Below, piece by piece: positions 8,095 through 16,165 of a DNA stretch of 38,936 nucleotides. The translations under genes were made by a program, and so were the position numbers. The first letter of the stretch is position 1. Each line of letters begins with the position of its first letter. Source of the stretch: Sulfitobacter sp. CW3 (GTDB taxonomy: Bacteria > Pseudomonadota > Alphaproteobacteria > Rhodobacterales > Rhodobacteraceae); the NCBI RefSeq assembly GCF_019392245.1, contig NZ_JAHXRL010000014.1, positions 1-38,936 on the forward strand. Reading direction: 5' to 3'. Under the pieces are notes generated by a model. It was not told the origin of the DNA and did no database searches. It saw only the letters and a program-made list of their open reading frames with translations.

Positions 8095-8119
8095 TTGAAG
8101 TCGTATTTTCGTACTTCAA
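8095..8119. promoter_or_regulatory. Inverted repeat upstream of the sensor operon, possible operator
   Basis: TTGAAGT (8095-8101) and ACTTCAA (8113-8119) form a perfect 7-bp inverted repeat with an 11-nt spacer, in the A+T-rich 316-bp gap between PAAR and the sensor gene and about 90 bp before the start codon. Length and spacing fit a dimeric regulator site. No regulator gene is present in the window to pair with it, and chance occurrence is possible. Confidence 0.3.
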
Positions 8120-8208
8120 CTAGAGGCATTTAACGCGAGTGGTGCCAGCCTATGTTTCGGAACGTTATTTTTTAAAATCAAAGCTTACCCAAAAGGCAAG
8201 TCTTTACC

Positions 8209-9060
8209 ATGGCACGTATTAATTGGCTCGCTTTTCGAGAAATATACTTTAAAATTCTGGTTTCAATACTCGTTGTTATTGCCGCAATGCTTTTGTTGCA
8301 GGACGCGCTTAACCATCTGAAATTACGCGCGTTAGTAGCCGAGGCTACTTCTTCGAGATTGCAAATTTCGGCGTCGACGATCGAGTCTGCGATCGTCCGC
8401 TCGGAAGGTCTTGGCCTTTCCATGGATGAAATGGCTGGCCTGCAAGATTTGCTGGATCGCGAGCGTGAGCGGGATCCGAGCGTTGTGCAAATCGAAATAG
8501 TTTCTCCTATCGGAGCACCTGTTGTTTCTTCGGGTTCCGGGCCGCTTGTTCCGACGGGCACCGATCTGGCTGAGGACATCGAGAAAGAGCGCGAGCAAGC
8601 GTTGAGGCGGGTTCTGGGCGCGCGCGATAAGGTGACGTTGTTCGACGCGGGTTCGCATTTGTACACAGGTCGTGTCATCTACGATTCAAGCGACGCCATC
8701 ATGGGGGCAATTATCCTCACGACGCCGACGGTTGCATATATGCAGCGCGCAAATCTGGCCTCCGAGAAGATGAGGAAATCTTATCTGATCGTCTTTGCAA
8801 TTGTCGCGGCATTGCTCATTCCCTTTATCGTGGTTCAGTTTTCCGGGGTGCGCTACGCGTTCCGCGCATTCGATCCAGATCTGGTTGGCAAGGGGGTGAG
8901 TAATGGTGACGATTTCCCGCCGGAAACCCGGGAATTGCTTGCTTCAATCGAGATGGGGAATAGCCAGTATTCCAAAAGTTCAGAAGAGCTGGATGACATT
9001 CTAAAGCATGATGCGGCAGGCATGAGTGATGAACAGGCCGCGCTTGGGAAGAAAACATGA
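8209..9060 (+). CDS. Two-helix membrane sensor-like protein of unknown family
   Basis: A 283-residue inner-membrane protein with the topology of a sensor input module. There is a short cytoplasmic N-terminus, a helix at about 13-30 (ILVSILVVIAAMLLLQD), a periplasmic domain of about 160 residues, a second helix at about 190-210 (SYLIVFAIVAALLIPFIVVQ), and a cytoplasmic tail of about 70 residues. The periplasmic part (VAEATSSRLQISASTIES onward, then VVQIEIVSPIGAPVVSS) has the rhythm of a Cache/PAS-like ligand domain. No histidine kinase, GGDEF or methyl-accepting domain follows, so it cannot signal alone. The stop overlaps the start of the sensor-MFS gene (ATGA), implying coupled translation and probably a complex. 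AAAAGGCAAG upstream of ATG 8209 serves as ribosome binding site. Confidence 0.7.
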   Translation: MARINWLAFREIYFKILVSILVVIAAMLLLQDALNHLKLRALVAEATSSRLQISASTIESAIVRSEGLGLSMDEMAGLQDLLDRERERDPSVVQIEIVSPIGAPVVSSGSGPLVPTGTDLAEDIEKEREQALRRVLGARDKVTLFDAGSHLYTGRVIYDSSDAIMGAIILTTPTVAYMQRANLASEKMRKSYLIVFAIVAALLIPFIVVQFSGVRYAFRAFDPDLVGKGVSNGDDFPPETRELLASIEMGNSQYSKSSEELDDILKHDAAGMSDEQAALGKKT

Positions 9061-11126
9061 GCGATATTTCACAAGCCGTTCGCGTTTCGCTGATTTCCGG
9101 CTTTTCACGCCGTCTTTTCCTAAGCACCTCGCTGGCAATGGTGCTTGCCGCGACGTTGAGCCTGATAATCACCGTCGTACATTTCAACGCAGGTTTGCGC
9201 CCTTACCTTGTAGATAAGGCGCGCGCCGTTGCTGTGTCGGTCCAGCAGGACATCGAATATGCAATGAGCATTGGTATTCCGTTTGAAGAAATTCGCGGTC
9301 TGGACCAGCATATGGACGCTCTGGTTCGGGAGCACCCCGAAGTGAGCGCAATGCGTGTTGATGCCGTCTCGACTGGTGTTGATGGGTCTGGTGCGTTTGA
9401 CAGTGAAGCGGACAAAAAAACGGGCATCGCCTCCCTCATTATTTATGCTGTGTCCGAGCTTTCCTCTGCCCTGTCTCTAGGCGACGAGTACGTGGATACC
9501 GTGTCTGTCGAGGTCGTTCAAAACGGTGTCGTGCTGGCAAACGTCGTCTCGCATATGGATGAGAGTTATCTAAATGGTAAGATGACGTCGGTGTTTTTCG
9601 ATACGCTCGTGATTTTGATTGCGGTGTCGCTGGTCGCGCTAGAGGTCATCGTCGTTCTTTCAACATCGCAACTTTCTGAGCCTTTCCTGGTTGCTGAAAG
9701 GGCCCTGAACTATCGCGCAGCGGGGGACCTGAGGCAGTATCAAGGTGGGCTTGGCCGCGGCCGCCTTTCACGGTTCATTAGGACGCTGAACGTTTACAAC
9801 GCTGCGCTTCGGGATCGGCTGAGATCGGCGATGGAGAGCGTCAAAGATACGCGCATCCGTGAAGAGCTGGCTGGGTTTTCAGAACGCACAAAGCTTTTTG
9901 TGACAGATGCGCGGCAGAAAGCATCAATCATGGATGCACGGATTCCGTTGTTTGTTTTCTGCTTTGCGGAGGAGCTGCAAAAATCCTTCCTGCCACTGTT
10001 TGTTGCGGAATTCTATTCCGAGGGTGATCTGTTTTCGCGCGATATTATGATGGGTTTGCCGATTTCGGCGTTCATGTTTGTTATCGCCGCGTTTACGCCA
10101 TTCGCCGGCAAGCTGGTCGACAAGTTTGGCAACAAGCCGTTGTTTCTAGCTGGATTGGTCCCTGCCATCGGTGGCTACTTGATGTGTTATCTGGCGCAAA
10201 ACAGTAATGATATTCTGATCGGTCGGTCCATGACCGCTATTGGTTATGCCGTTATTACCATCAGCTGCCAAAGCTATATTGCAAATGTTGTTGTCGCCGA
10301 AAACAGGGCGCGCGGAATGGCCGTCTTTGTCGGCGTCTTGATGAGTGCAACCATGTGTGGAACGGCGATTGGTGCCATCTTGGCTGATTGGCTCGGTTTC
10401 AAAGCCGTATTCTTGTTTGCGATTTGCTTCGCCGCGATGGCCGGATTTCTGGGCTGGAACATGTTGAGCACAGATTTGCCCGCTGTGGAAAAGAAGAAAC
10501 CAGCGGCAAACTTGAGCAGAAGCCCGATTGCAACATTGCTTCGAAATTCCCAATTTGTGTTGATCGTGCTTTTCTGTGCGATACCGGCGAAAGTGATCCT
10601 GACAGGTTTCCTTTATCTTTACGTGCCGATTTATCTGGCCAGTCTTGATGCGACCCAGTCCGAGATCGGGCGCGTCATGATGCTGTATTCCTTGATTATT
10701 ATTCCGATCAGCCCGCTTGCTTCGGGGTTTGCGGATCGTCTGGGTAAGAATTTGTGGATGGTTATCTTTGCGACGATTGCGTCCGGAATCGTTCTGCTAG
10801 GGCTTTATCAAAACGCCAGTGTTGCAATGGTTCTCGTTGTCGTCGCGGCGCTTGGGGTTGTGCATGCATTCCTGAAGGCTCCGCTCATTGTTGCGGCGAT
10901 GGAGGCAGCAGAGAAAAGCCCGGATATCACCCGGACTGGCGCGTTAAGTCTCTTGCGGACAAGCGAACGGATAGGTTCGGTTATCGGGCCGGTCGTTGTT
11001 GCTGCGATGCTGGTCGTCCTCGATTTTGGCGAAGTTGCCGCGATCTTGGGCATTACGGTGGCTATACTTGGTGGGGTGATGGCTATCCTTTCGCTTAACC
11101 AGAAAGGTCGCGCGTCTCATGTATAA
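9057..11126 (+). CDS. Sensor domain-MFS transporter fusion
   Basis: A 689-residue protein joining two architectures. Residues about 1-300 look like a receptor: a helix at about 19-45, a periplasmic domain at 46-178 (with VREHPEVSAMRVDAVSTGVD, Cache-like), a helix at about 180-203 and a HAMP-like and helical linker (AERALNYRAAGDLRQYQGG). Residues about 295-689 form a 12-helix major facilitator: PFAGKLVDKFGNKPLFLAG near 347-366 is the conserved loop 2-3 motif, and GFADRLGKN near 559 is its second-half repeat. The normal MFS length is about 400 residues, so the first 300 are an addition, and they resemble the gene upstream. It overlaps both neighbours (ATGA with 8209; the SBP start at 11119 lies inside it). 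The substrate is unknown; a transporter-receptor is inferred. Confidence 0.75.
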   Translation: MSDISQAVRVSLISGFSRRLFLSTSLAMVLAATLSLIITVVHFNAGLRPYLVDKARAVAVSVQQDIEYAMSIGIPFEEIRGLDQHMDALVREHPEVSAMRVDAVSTGVDGSGAFDSEADKKTGIASLIIYAVSELSSALSLGDEYVDTVSVEVVQNGVVLANVVSHMDESYLNGKMTSVFFDTLVILIAVSLVALEVIVVLSTSQLSEPFLVAERALNYRAAGDLRQYQGGLGRGRLSRFIRTLNVYNAALRDRLRSAMESVKDTRIREELAGFSERTKLFVTDARQKASIMDARIPLFVFCFAEELQKSFLPLFVAEFYSEGDLFSRDIMMGLPISAFMFVIAAFTPFAGKLVDKFGNKPLFLAGLVPAIGGYLMCYLAQNSNDILIGRSMTAIGYAVITISCQSYIANVVVAENRARGMAVFVGVLMSATMCGTAIGAILADWLGFKAVFLFAICFAAMAGFLGWNMLSTDLPAVEKKKPAANLSRSPIATLLRNSQFVLIVLFCAIPAKVILTGFLYLYVPIYLASLDATQSEIGRVMMLYSLIIIPISPLASGFADRLGKNLWMVIFATIASGIVLLGLYQNASVAMVLVVVAALGVVHAFLKAPLIVAAMEAAEKSPDITRTGALSLLRTSERIGSVIGPVVVAAMLVVLDFGEVAAILGITVAILGGVMAILSLNQKGRASHV

Positions 11127-12144
11127 ACGTATAATGACCTTGTTGTGCGTGTTGACAGGCTTGGCGCTGCTGATGTCGGTTAACCCAGCATCCGCGCAGT
11201 CCAATAGCGGCGATGACCGGGTGCAACAGGTGCACATGGTCGTTTGGCGTGGTTGCGAGGCGGCCTGTCTTGGCTTCATCCGTTATTTTGAAGATCGGGA
11301 TCTGCCCGTTAATGTTACCGTTACGGACGTGAGCCGCGATAAAACCCAGCTTCCCATTATTCAAAAACAGTTGATCGAAGAGAGGCCAGATCTAGTGGTC
11401 ACTTGGGGGACGAGCGTATCGCGCGGTATCTTGGGGACCATAACCGAGTTTGGTTCGGCCTCGGCGCTCGGGGATATTCCCGCTGTTTTCATGATTGTCG
11501 CCGATCCGGTAGGCTCGCAGCTTGTAGAAAGCTATGATGCAAGCGGACGCACAATGATTTCCGGCGTACGCAACCGTGTGCCTGAAAAGGTTCAGCTTAA
11601 TCTGCTGTTTGAGTACTATCGACCTAATAAAATGGGCGTGCTGAACAGCCCAAGCGAGCTGAACTCGGCGTTAAACACCGAAAGCTTGCGCGCGATTGCT
11701 GATGAATTTTCGTTTGAATTGGTCGAGCATCTTTATACTCCTGACGAAAATGGTGAAATAGACCCAAGCCAAATTCCCACAGCCCTCGCAGAGCTAAAGC
11801 GGTTGGGTGCCGATGCGGTTTATGTCGGCTCTAGCAGCTTCAATTTGGAAAATCAGTCGGCTTTCGTCGATGCCGCAACGGCGTTAAATTTGCCGGTCTT
11901 CAGCGCATATGCACAGATGGTGAAAGATGCAGGTGCTTTGATGGCTGTTGGAACAAGCTATTCGAACGTCGGGCGTCTGGCCGCAGTACAAGCAGAGCGC
12001 GTTGTATTGGGCGGCATCGAGCCTGGCGATTTAGAGGTTAAGTCGCTGAATAGATATTCGGTTATTCTAAACATGGGATCTGCAAGAAAACTATCGCTAT
12101 ATCCACCTTTATCCTTGTTAACAGTAGCTGAAATTGTACAGTGA
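11119..12144 (+). CDS. TrpX-type periplasmic substrate-binding protein
   Basis: A 341-residue exported protein of the TrpX/ABC_sub_bind family (PF04392 type), a two-lobed binder of small ligands. The signal peptide runs to ASA at residue 26. The mature part starts VHMVVWRGCEAACLGF, with a Cys pair seen in some family members. RPDLVVTWGTSVSRGILG, FMIVADPVGSQLVESY and DAVYVGSSSFNLENQ are typical hinge and binding segments. Family members often work with their own ABC permease and ATPase, but neither is present. It starts 8 bp inside the sensor-MFS gene, so it is co-translated. Inference: it captures a ligand and presents it to the two sensor-like membrane proteins or to the MFS channel. tssA begins 31 bp later. 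Confidence 0.82.
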   Translation: MYKRIMTLLCVLTGLALLMSVNPASAQSNSGDDRVQQVHMVVWRGCEAACLGFIRYFEDRDLPVNVTVTDVSRDKTQLPIIQKQLIEERPDLVVTWGTSVSRGILGTITEFGSASALGDIPAVFMIVADPVGSQLVESYDASGRTMISGVRNRVPEKVQLNLLFEYYRPNKMGVLNSPSELNSALNTESLRAIADEFSFELVEHLYTPDENGEIDPSQIPTALAELKRLGADAVYVGSSSFNLENQSAFVDAATALNLPVFSAYAQMVKDAGALMAVGTSYSNVGRLAAVQAERVVLGGIEPGDLEVKSLNRYSVILNMGSARKLSLYPPLSLLTVAEIVQ

Positions 12145-12175
12145 CGCATGGTTAACTTGAGAAATGAATTATTGA

Positions 12176-13582
12176 ATGAATAATCTCAGTGACGCCATAT
12201 CCGGAGAGAACGCATTTGGCGTTTTCCTTAAGGATGAGAAAACAACGTATAGAGCTTTGCGGTCCGCATTTAATGCGGCTCAAGCAAGTTGGCGCAGTCT
12301 TTCTGAGACACCTGAATCCTTAAGTGATCGCGAAAAGGCAGCAGCCAATTCTGCGGCTTGGGCAACGCTAGCCGAGCTGTGCGAAGCGTGCCTGACGTCC
12401 ACGTCAAAAGATCTCGAGGTGCTGTCATGGTTTGTCGCAGCGCAACTGCATTCGGCGAAACCCTTTGAGAATTGTCGTGATGCGCTGGCCCTATTGAGCG
12501 GTCTTGTCGAGACAAGCTTGGATCAGTTGCACCCGATGCCGCCAGTTGAAAAGCTGAAGGGCGATACCGATGAAGCGCGTGCGAGCGAAATTGCCGCGCT
12601 GCGAATGCGCCCGTTTGTGCAACTGTTCGGAGAGGTTGAAGGCTCGGGTCTTTTGATAGGGCCAATGACAAACCTGAATTTGATCGGCGAGGTGACGTTT
12701 GGAAAAATCACTCTTGCCGAAAAAGATGGCGCACTTGATGGCATTCGCGCGGATGTAAGTGCCCATATTTCTGCTGAATCTGACGCATTGACGCGTAAGA
12801 TCGAAGCGCTTCAGCAGATGGTTGTTTTTATTCAGACAATTGAAACTTCGGTAAAGAGCTACGCTGCCCAGCATTCTCAGACCCCGCCACTGATCGGTTA
12901 CGGCGTTCGGCTGATGAAGGATGTTTTGACCGCCTGCGAGAAGATGGTGGATGGAACGGGTTTTGCTTGGCCGGGACAGGACGAGGGTGATGCAGAGCCG
13001 GCTACCGCAGAAGGTGGCAACGTTGACACTGACGTCGAGACTGGCGCGCCGGTGCAAGGCCAAAAAGTAGCGGCAGGCGGCGGTTTTAACGCGAATTTAA
13101 ATGTGTCAAATCGCCATGATGCGCTTGTGGCGATTGCTCAGCTTGCTGGGTATTTCCGCAAGGCTGAACCGCATTCGCCGATCTGCCTTTTGCTTGATCG
13201 CGCTGTACGCTGGGGAAACCTGAATGCGGCCGATCTGTATCGAGAGATATTGACCGAAGGTTCTGTCGGTATGTCGCAAATGGCGTTGATGACGGGTCTG
13301 GAAAGCCAAGGCTTTTCCGACAACTTTGCGCGTCGTGGTGCCGGGGCCGCAGGTACAGTTGAGCACCCCGTGCTGGATAATTACGCCGCCGCAATTCCTG
13401 TGCCAAAGGATACATCCGAATTATCGGCATCCGCGCCGCAAGATTTCGCGTCAATGCAAGCTGTGCCACCCGCTGTTCAAGCGGTCAAGCCGTCGGTTGA
13501 TCCCGTAGCGGAAGAGCCGACGACCGATGCTGAACCAGTCGAGGCTGAACAAAATTTACCGGTAAAAAGTTTTCAGTGGTAA
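12176..13582 (+). CDS. tssA: T6SS protein TssA
   Basis: A 468-residue TssA, which docks on the membrane complex and baseplate and coordinates tube and sheath growth. The N-terminal ImpA_N domain is clear (LSDAISGENAFGVFLKDEK, then LEVLSWFVAAQLH and LDQLHPMPP). A poorly conserved Glu/Ala-rich middle (about 265-300) separates it from a C-terminal helical domain (DALVAIAQLAGYFRKAEPHS, then PICLLLDRAVRW) of the kind that makes TssA rings. The last 60 residues are Pro/Ala/Glu-rich and probably disordered. It opens the dense T6SS operon; hcp follows after 38 bp. Confidence 0.88.
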   Translation: MNNLSDAISGENAFGVFLKDEKTTYRALRSAFNAAQASWRSLSETPESLSDREKAAANSAAWATLAELCEACLTSTSKDLEVLSWFVAAQLHSAKPFENCRDALALLSGLVETSLDQLHPMPPVEKLKGDTDEARASEIAALRMRPFVQLFGEVEGSGLLIGPMTNLNLIGEVTFGKITLAEKDGALDGIRADVSAHISAESDALTRKIEALQQMVVFIQTIETSVKSYAAQHSQTPPLIGYGVRLMKDVLTACEKMVDGTGFAWPGQDEGDAEPATAEGGNVDTDVETGAPVQGQKVAAGGGFNANLNVSNRHDALVAIAQLAGYFRKAEPHSPICLLLDRAVRWGNLNAADLYREILTEGSVGMSQMALMTGLESQGFSDNFARRGAGAAGTVEHPVLDNYAAAIPVPKDTSELSASAPQDFASMQAVPPAVQAVKPSVDPVAEEPTTDAEPVEAEQNLPVKSFQW

Positions 13583-13620
13583 TGTCTGATTATTAAACAA
13601 CCCAACAGAAAGGATGACAC

Positions 13621-14142
13621 ATGTCTGGTATATTTATGCGGATCGATGGAATTGATAGTTTTAAGGGGATGGCGAGCGTCGAAGAGATCGCCGGAAAGAA
13701 AGGTTTCTTTCCTATCTCCAGCTTCTCCATGGGCTATTCACGCTCAATCTATGTCGCAGTTGGTTCGGCTGGCGATGCTGAAAGCGGTATTCCTGCGATT
13801 GGCGATGTAAGTATTATGCGTGAGCCTGACGCCGCTTCTGCTATTTTGGAGACGCTGTTCTTTGCTCCGGGTGACAAGGGCAAAACGATTGAAATCGTCG
13901 AGACTAAAACAAACCCCGGCGGCGACGGCATGATTCCACGCAGGGTTGTTACGCTCGAAGAAGCGCGCCTTTCAAGCTATGGGACAGACCCAAGCGCGTG
14001 CACAATGACCCTCGCGTTCACGACAATTTCGGTGACGCACTACTTCCAAACTGACGCTGGTGGCGTGGAAAAAGGCGATGTTGTTAAGTTTGACCTTAAA
14101 ACTGGCAAGCTGGTTTCCGGCAACCAAGCCGCTAAAAAGTAA
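13621..14142 (+). CDS. hcp: T6SS tube protein Hcp (TssD)
   Basis: A 173-residue Hcp, the hexameric ring that stacks into the inner tube and is itself secreted. The start MSGIFMRIDGIDSFKGMA, the ISSFSMGYSRSI segment, the LFFAPGDKGKTIEIVET strand and the ending TISVTHYFQT are typical of the family fold. A strong ribosome binding site (AGAAAGGATGA) lies just upstream, fitting its need for high output. tssB starts 21 bp downstream. A second hcp was not seen. Confidence 0.9.
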   Translation: MSGIFMRIDGIDSFKGMASVEEIAGKKGFFPISSFSMGYSRSIYVAVGSAGDAESGIPAIGDVSIMREPDAASAILETLFFAPGDKGKTIEIVETKTNPGGDGMIPRRVVTLEEARLSSYGTDPSACTMTLAFTTISVTHYFQTDAGGVEKGDVVKFDLKTGKLVSGNQAAKK

Positions 14143-14163
14143 CCCTTTTTCGGAGGATTTAAG

Positions 14164-14661
14164 ATGGCACTTAATGCACAGCACAAGCGTGTAAGTAAAA
14201 ACCGTGTCAGCATCACTTATGATGTTGAAGACGGCGGTTCTGTTCAGCAAAAAGAGCTGGCTTTTGTAACTGGTATGATCGGCGGCTACTCAGGGGATCG
14301 CCAGGATAAAGAGGCGATCGAGGATCGTACATTCTACCAAGTGGACAAGGACAATTTTAACGATGTCCTCACACGGGTAGCGCCAAGATTGACCTACACG
14401 GTTGAAAACAAGGTGCAGGATGATGGGTCAGAGTTTGAAGTCGATCTTGATTTCAAATCGATGAAAGATTTCGAACCGGATGCGATTGTCGACAAGGTAG
14501 AGCCTTTGCGCAAATTGGCCGAGACGCGCGAGAAGTTGATGACGCTCGTCGCTAAAGCGGACCGTTCACGTGACCTGGAGAAAGTTCTCAAGGAAATTCT
14601 GCAGGATAGTGATATGGTCAAAGCACTGGGCGACGAGCTCGGTTCCGGCAAAGAAGAATAA
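14164..14661 (+). CDS. tssB: T6SS contractile sheath small subunit TssB (VipA)
   Basis: A 165-residue TssB, which interlocks with TssC to form the contractile sheath around the Hcp tube. The N-terminus NRVSITYDVEDGGSVQQKEL, the VAPRLTYTVENKV strand and the helical C-terminus (LRKLAETREKLMTLVAKADR, then LEKVLKEILQD) match VipA proteins at normal length. A GGAGGATTTAAG ribosome binding site precedes the ATG, and tssC begins 12 bp after the stop. It is usually used with a single TssC, but here two tssC-like genes follow. Confidence 0.93.
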   Translation: MALNAQHKRVSKNRVSITYDVEDGGSVQQKELAFVTGMIGGYSGDRQDKEAIEDRTFYQVDKDNFNDVLTRVAPRLTYTVENKVQDDGSEFEVDLDFKSMKDFEPDAIVDKVEPLRKLAETREKLMTLVAKADRSRDLEKVLKEILQDSDMVKALGDELGSGKEE

Positions 14662-14673
14662 GGGAGGCATCTA

Positions 14674-16155
14674 ATGTCAGAGACAGAAAAAGAAGCAGGC
14701 GGAGGTGCCGCCGCTGAGCAGGTCGAAGTCAGCTTGCTGGACCGCGCTCTTCAAGCAACGGTGCAAACTCCGGAAGATACGACTAAAGAGCTTTTATCAG
14801 TCCTCACATCGCAAGCGATGGAAGGGTCTTTGGTTTGGGATCAAAACGTCGGGGTCACAATTCGCAAAGCGGTAGCTGAGATTGACAAACTGATGTCCAA
14901 GCAGATGTCAGCAATCATGCAAAACGACAAATTCCGCGCTTTGGAAGGCTCTTGGCGTGGTGTTCAGAAGGTCGTCAAAGAATCCGATATTGGCGCAGGC
15001 CAAAAAATCAAATTAGTAGATTACAGCAAAGAAGAACTGCTGGAGCAATTTGAAGATGCGCCTGCTGTTGATCGCAGTCCGCTTTTTGAAGCGCTGTATC
15101 AGGATGAATTCGGCACTGCCGGCGGCGAGCCTTATGGCGCTTTGATCGGCGATTACTACTTTGGCAGCGGTGACGAAGACGTCGCATTGCTGACGTATAT
15201 GGCTGAAACGGCGGCTGCGTGTCACGCACCGTTCATCGCGGCGGCTGGCGCGGATATGTTCGAGTATAACAGCTTTGAATCATTCGCCGAAGGGCGTCCG
15301 GTTGCTGCTGGTTTTGCATCGCCTTCCTATGCCGCTTGGAACGGTTTCCGTGACAGCGATGAAAGCCGTTATGTGACGCTAACGCTGCCTTCGACGTTGG
15401 CGCGTTTGCCTTATGGCGCAAATGGCGGCAAGGCCAAATCCTTTGACTATCATGAGCTGAATACAGACATGGCAGGCGATCAGCGGCCAAAGGATAACAG
15501 CGAATTGGTTTGGTCCAACGCTGCTTATGAAATGGCGTTGAAAATGAACCAGGCGTTTACCGCGTTTGGGTGGTGTACAGCAATCCGTGGCTTGGACAAT
15601 GGTGGTAAAGTCGACCAGCTTCCAAACTTGGTGTTCAAGTCGGATGCAGGTGATGTGCAGCAGGCGTGCCCTGTTGAAGTGAACCTGACTGATGAGCGCG
15701 AGAAAGAGCTGTCTGACTTGGGCTTCTTGCCGTTGGTGCACTATAAAAATACCAGTCATGCGGTGTTCATCGGCAGTCAGACTGCTCAGCGTCCCAAGAC
15801 GTTTGTCGATCCTGATGCAACGTCAAATGCTGCTATTTCGGCACGTTTACCCTACATCATGGCGGCAAGCCGGATCTCGCATTACCTCAAGGTAATGGGC
15901 CGTGACATGCTTGGGTCAAACCTTGAAGCTGCTGATATCAAGAGCTCGCTGCAGTCATGGATTGACCAATACACCAACCCCGGTGCGATGGGGAATGCAG
16001 AACGGTCGAAAACACCACTGGCTGAAAGCCAAATTGATGTGATCGAACAGCCGGGCAAGCCAGGTGCTTATTCGGCGGTTGCCTATTTGCGTCCATGGTT
16101 GCAGCTGGAAGAGTTGACAACTTCTGTACGCATGGTCGCCAAGATTCCAGGCTAA
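14674..16155 (+). CDS. tssC: T6SS contractile sheath large subunit TssC (VipB)
   Basis: A 493-residue TssC of standard length. The core motifs are present: LEGSWRGVQKVVKES, LFEALYQDEFGTAGGEPYGA (sheath body), then PFIAAAGADMFEY and a C-terminal domain with RISHYLKVMGRDMLGS and AYLRPWLQLEELTTS, the ClpV/handshake region. It is the main sheath protein and pairs with TssB immediately upstream. A paralogue begins 10 bp after the stop, as in some alphaproteobacterial systems with two TssC forms. The ribosome binding site is GGGAGGC. Confidence 0.94.
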   Translation: MSETEKEAGGGAAAEQVEVSLLDRALQATVQTPEDTTKELLSVLTSQAMEGSLVWDQNVGVTIRKAVAEIDKLMSKQMSAIMQNDKFRALEGSWRGVQKVVKESDIGAGQKIKLVDYSKEELLEQFEDAPAVDRSPLFEALYQDEFGTAGGEPYGALIGDYYFGSGDEDVALLTYMAETAAACHAPFIAAAGADMFEYNSFESFAEGRPVAAGFASPSYAAWNGFRDSDESRYVTLTLPSTLARLPYGANGGKAKSFDYHELNTDMAGDQRPKDNSELVWSNAAYEMALKMNQAFTAFGWCTAIRGLDNGGKVDQLPNLVFKSDAGDVQQACPVEVNLTDEREKELSDLGFLPLVHYKNTSHAVFIGSQTAQRPKTFVDPDATSNAAISARLPYIMAASRISHYLKVMGRDMLGSNLEAADIKSSLQSWIDQYTNPGAMGNAERSKTPLAESQIDVIEQPGKPGAYSAVAYLRPWLQLEELTTSVRMVAKIPG

Positions 16156-16165
16156 TGGCAAGCGG

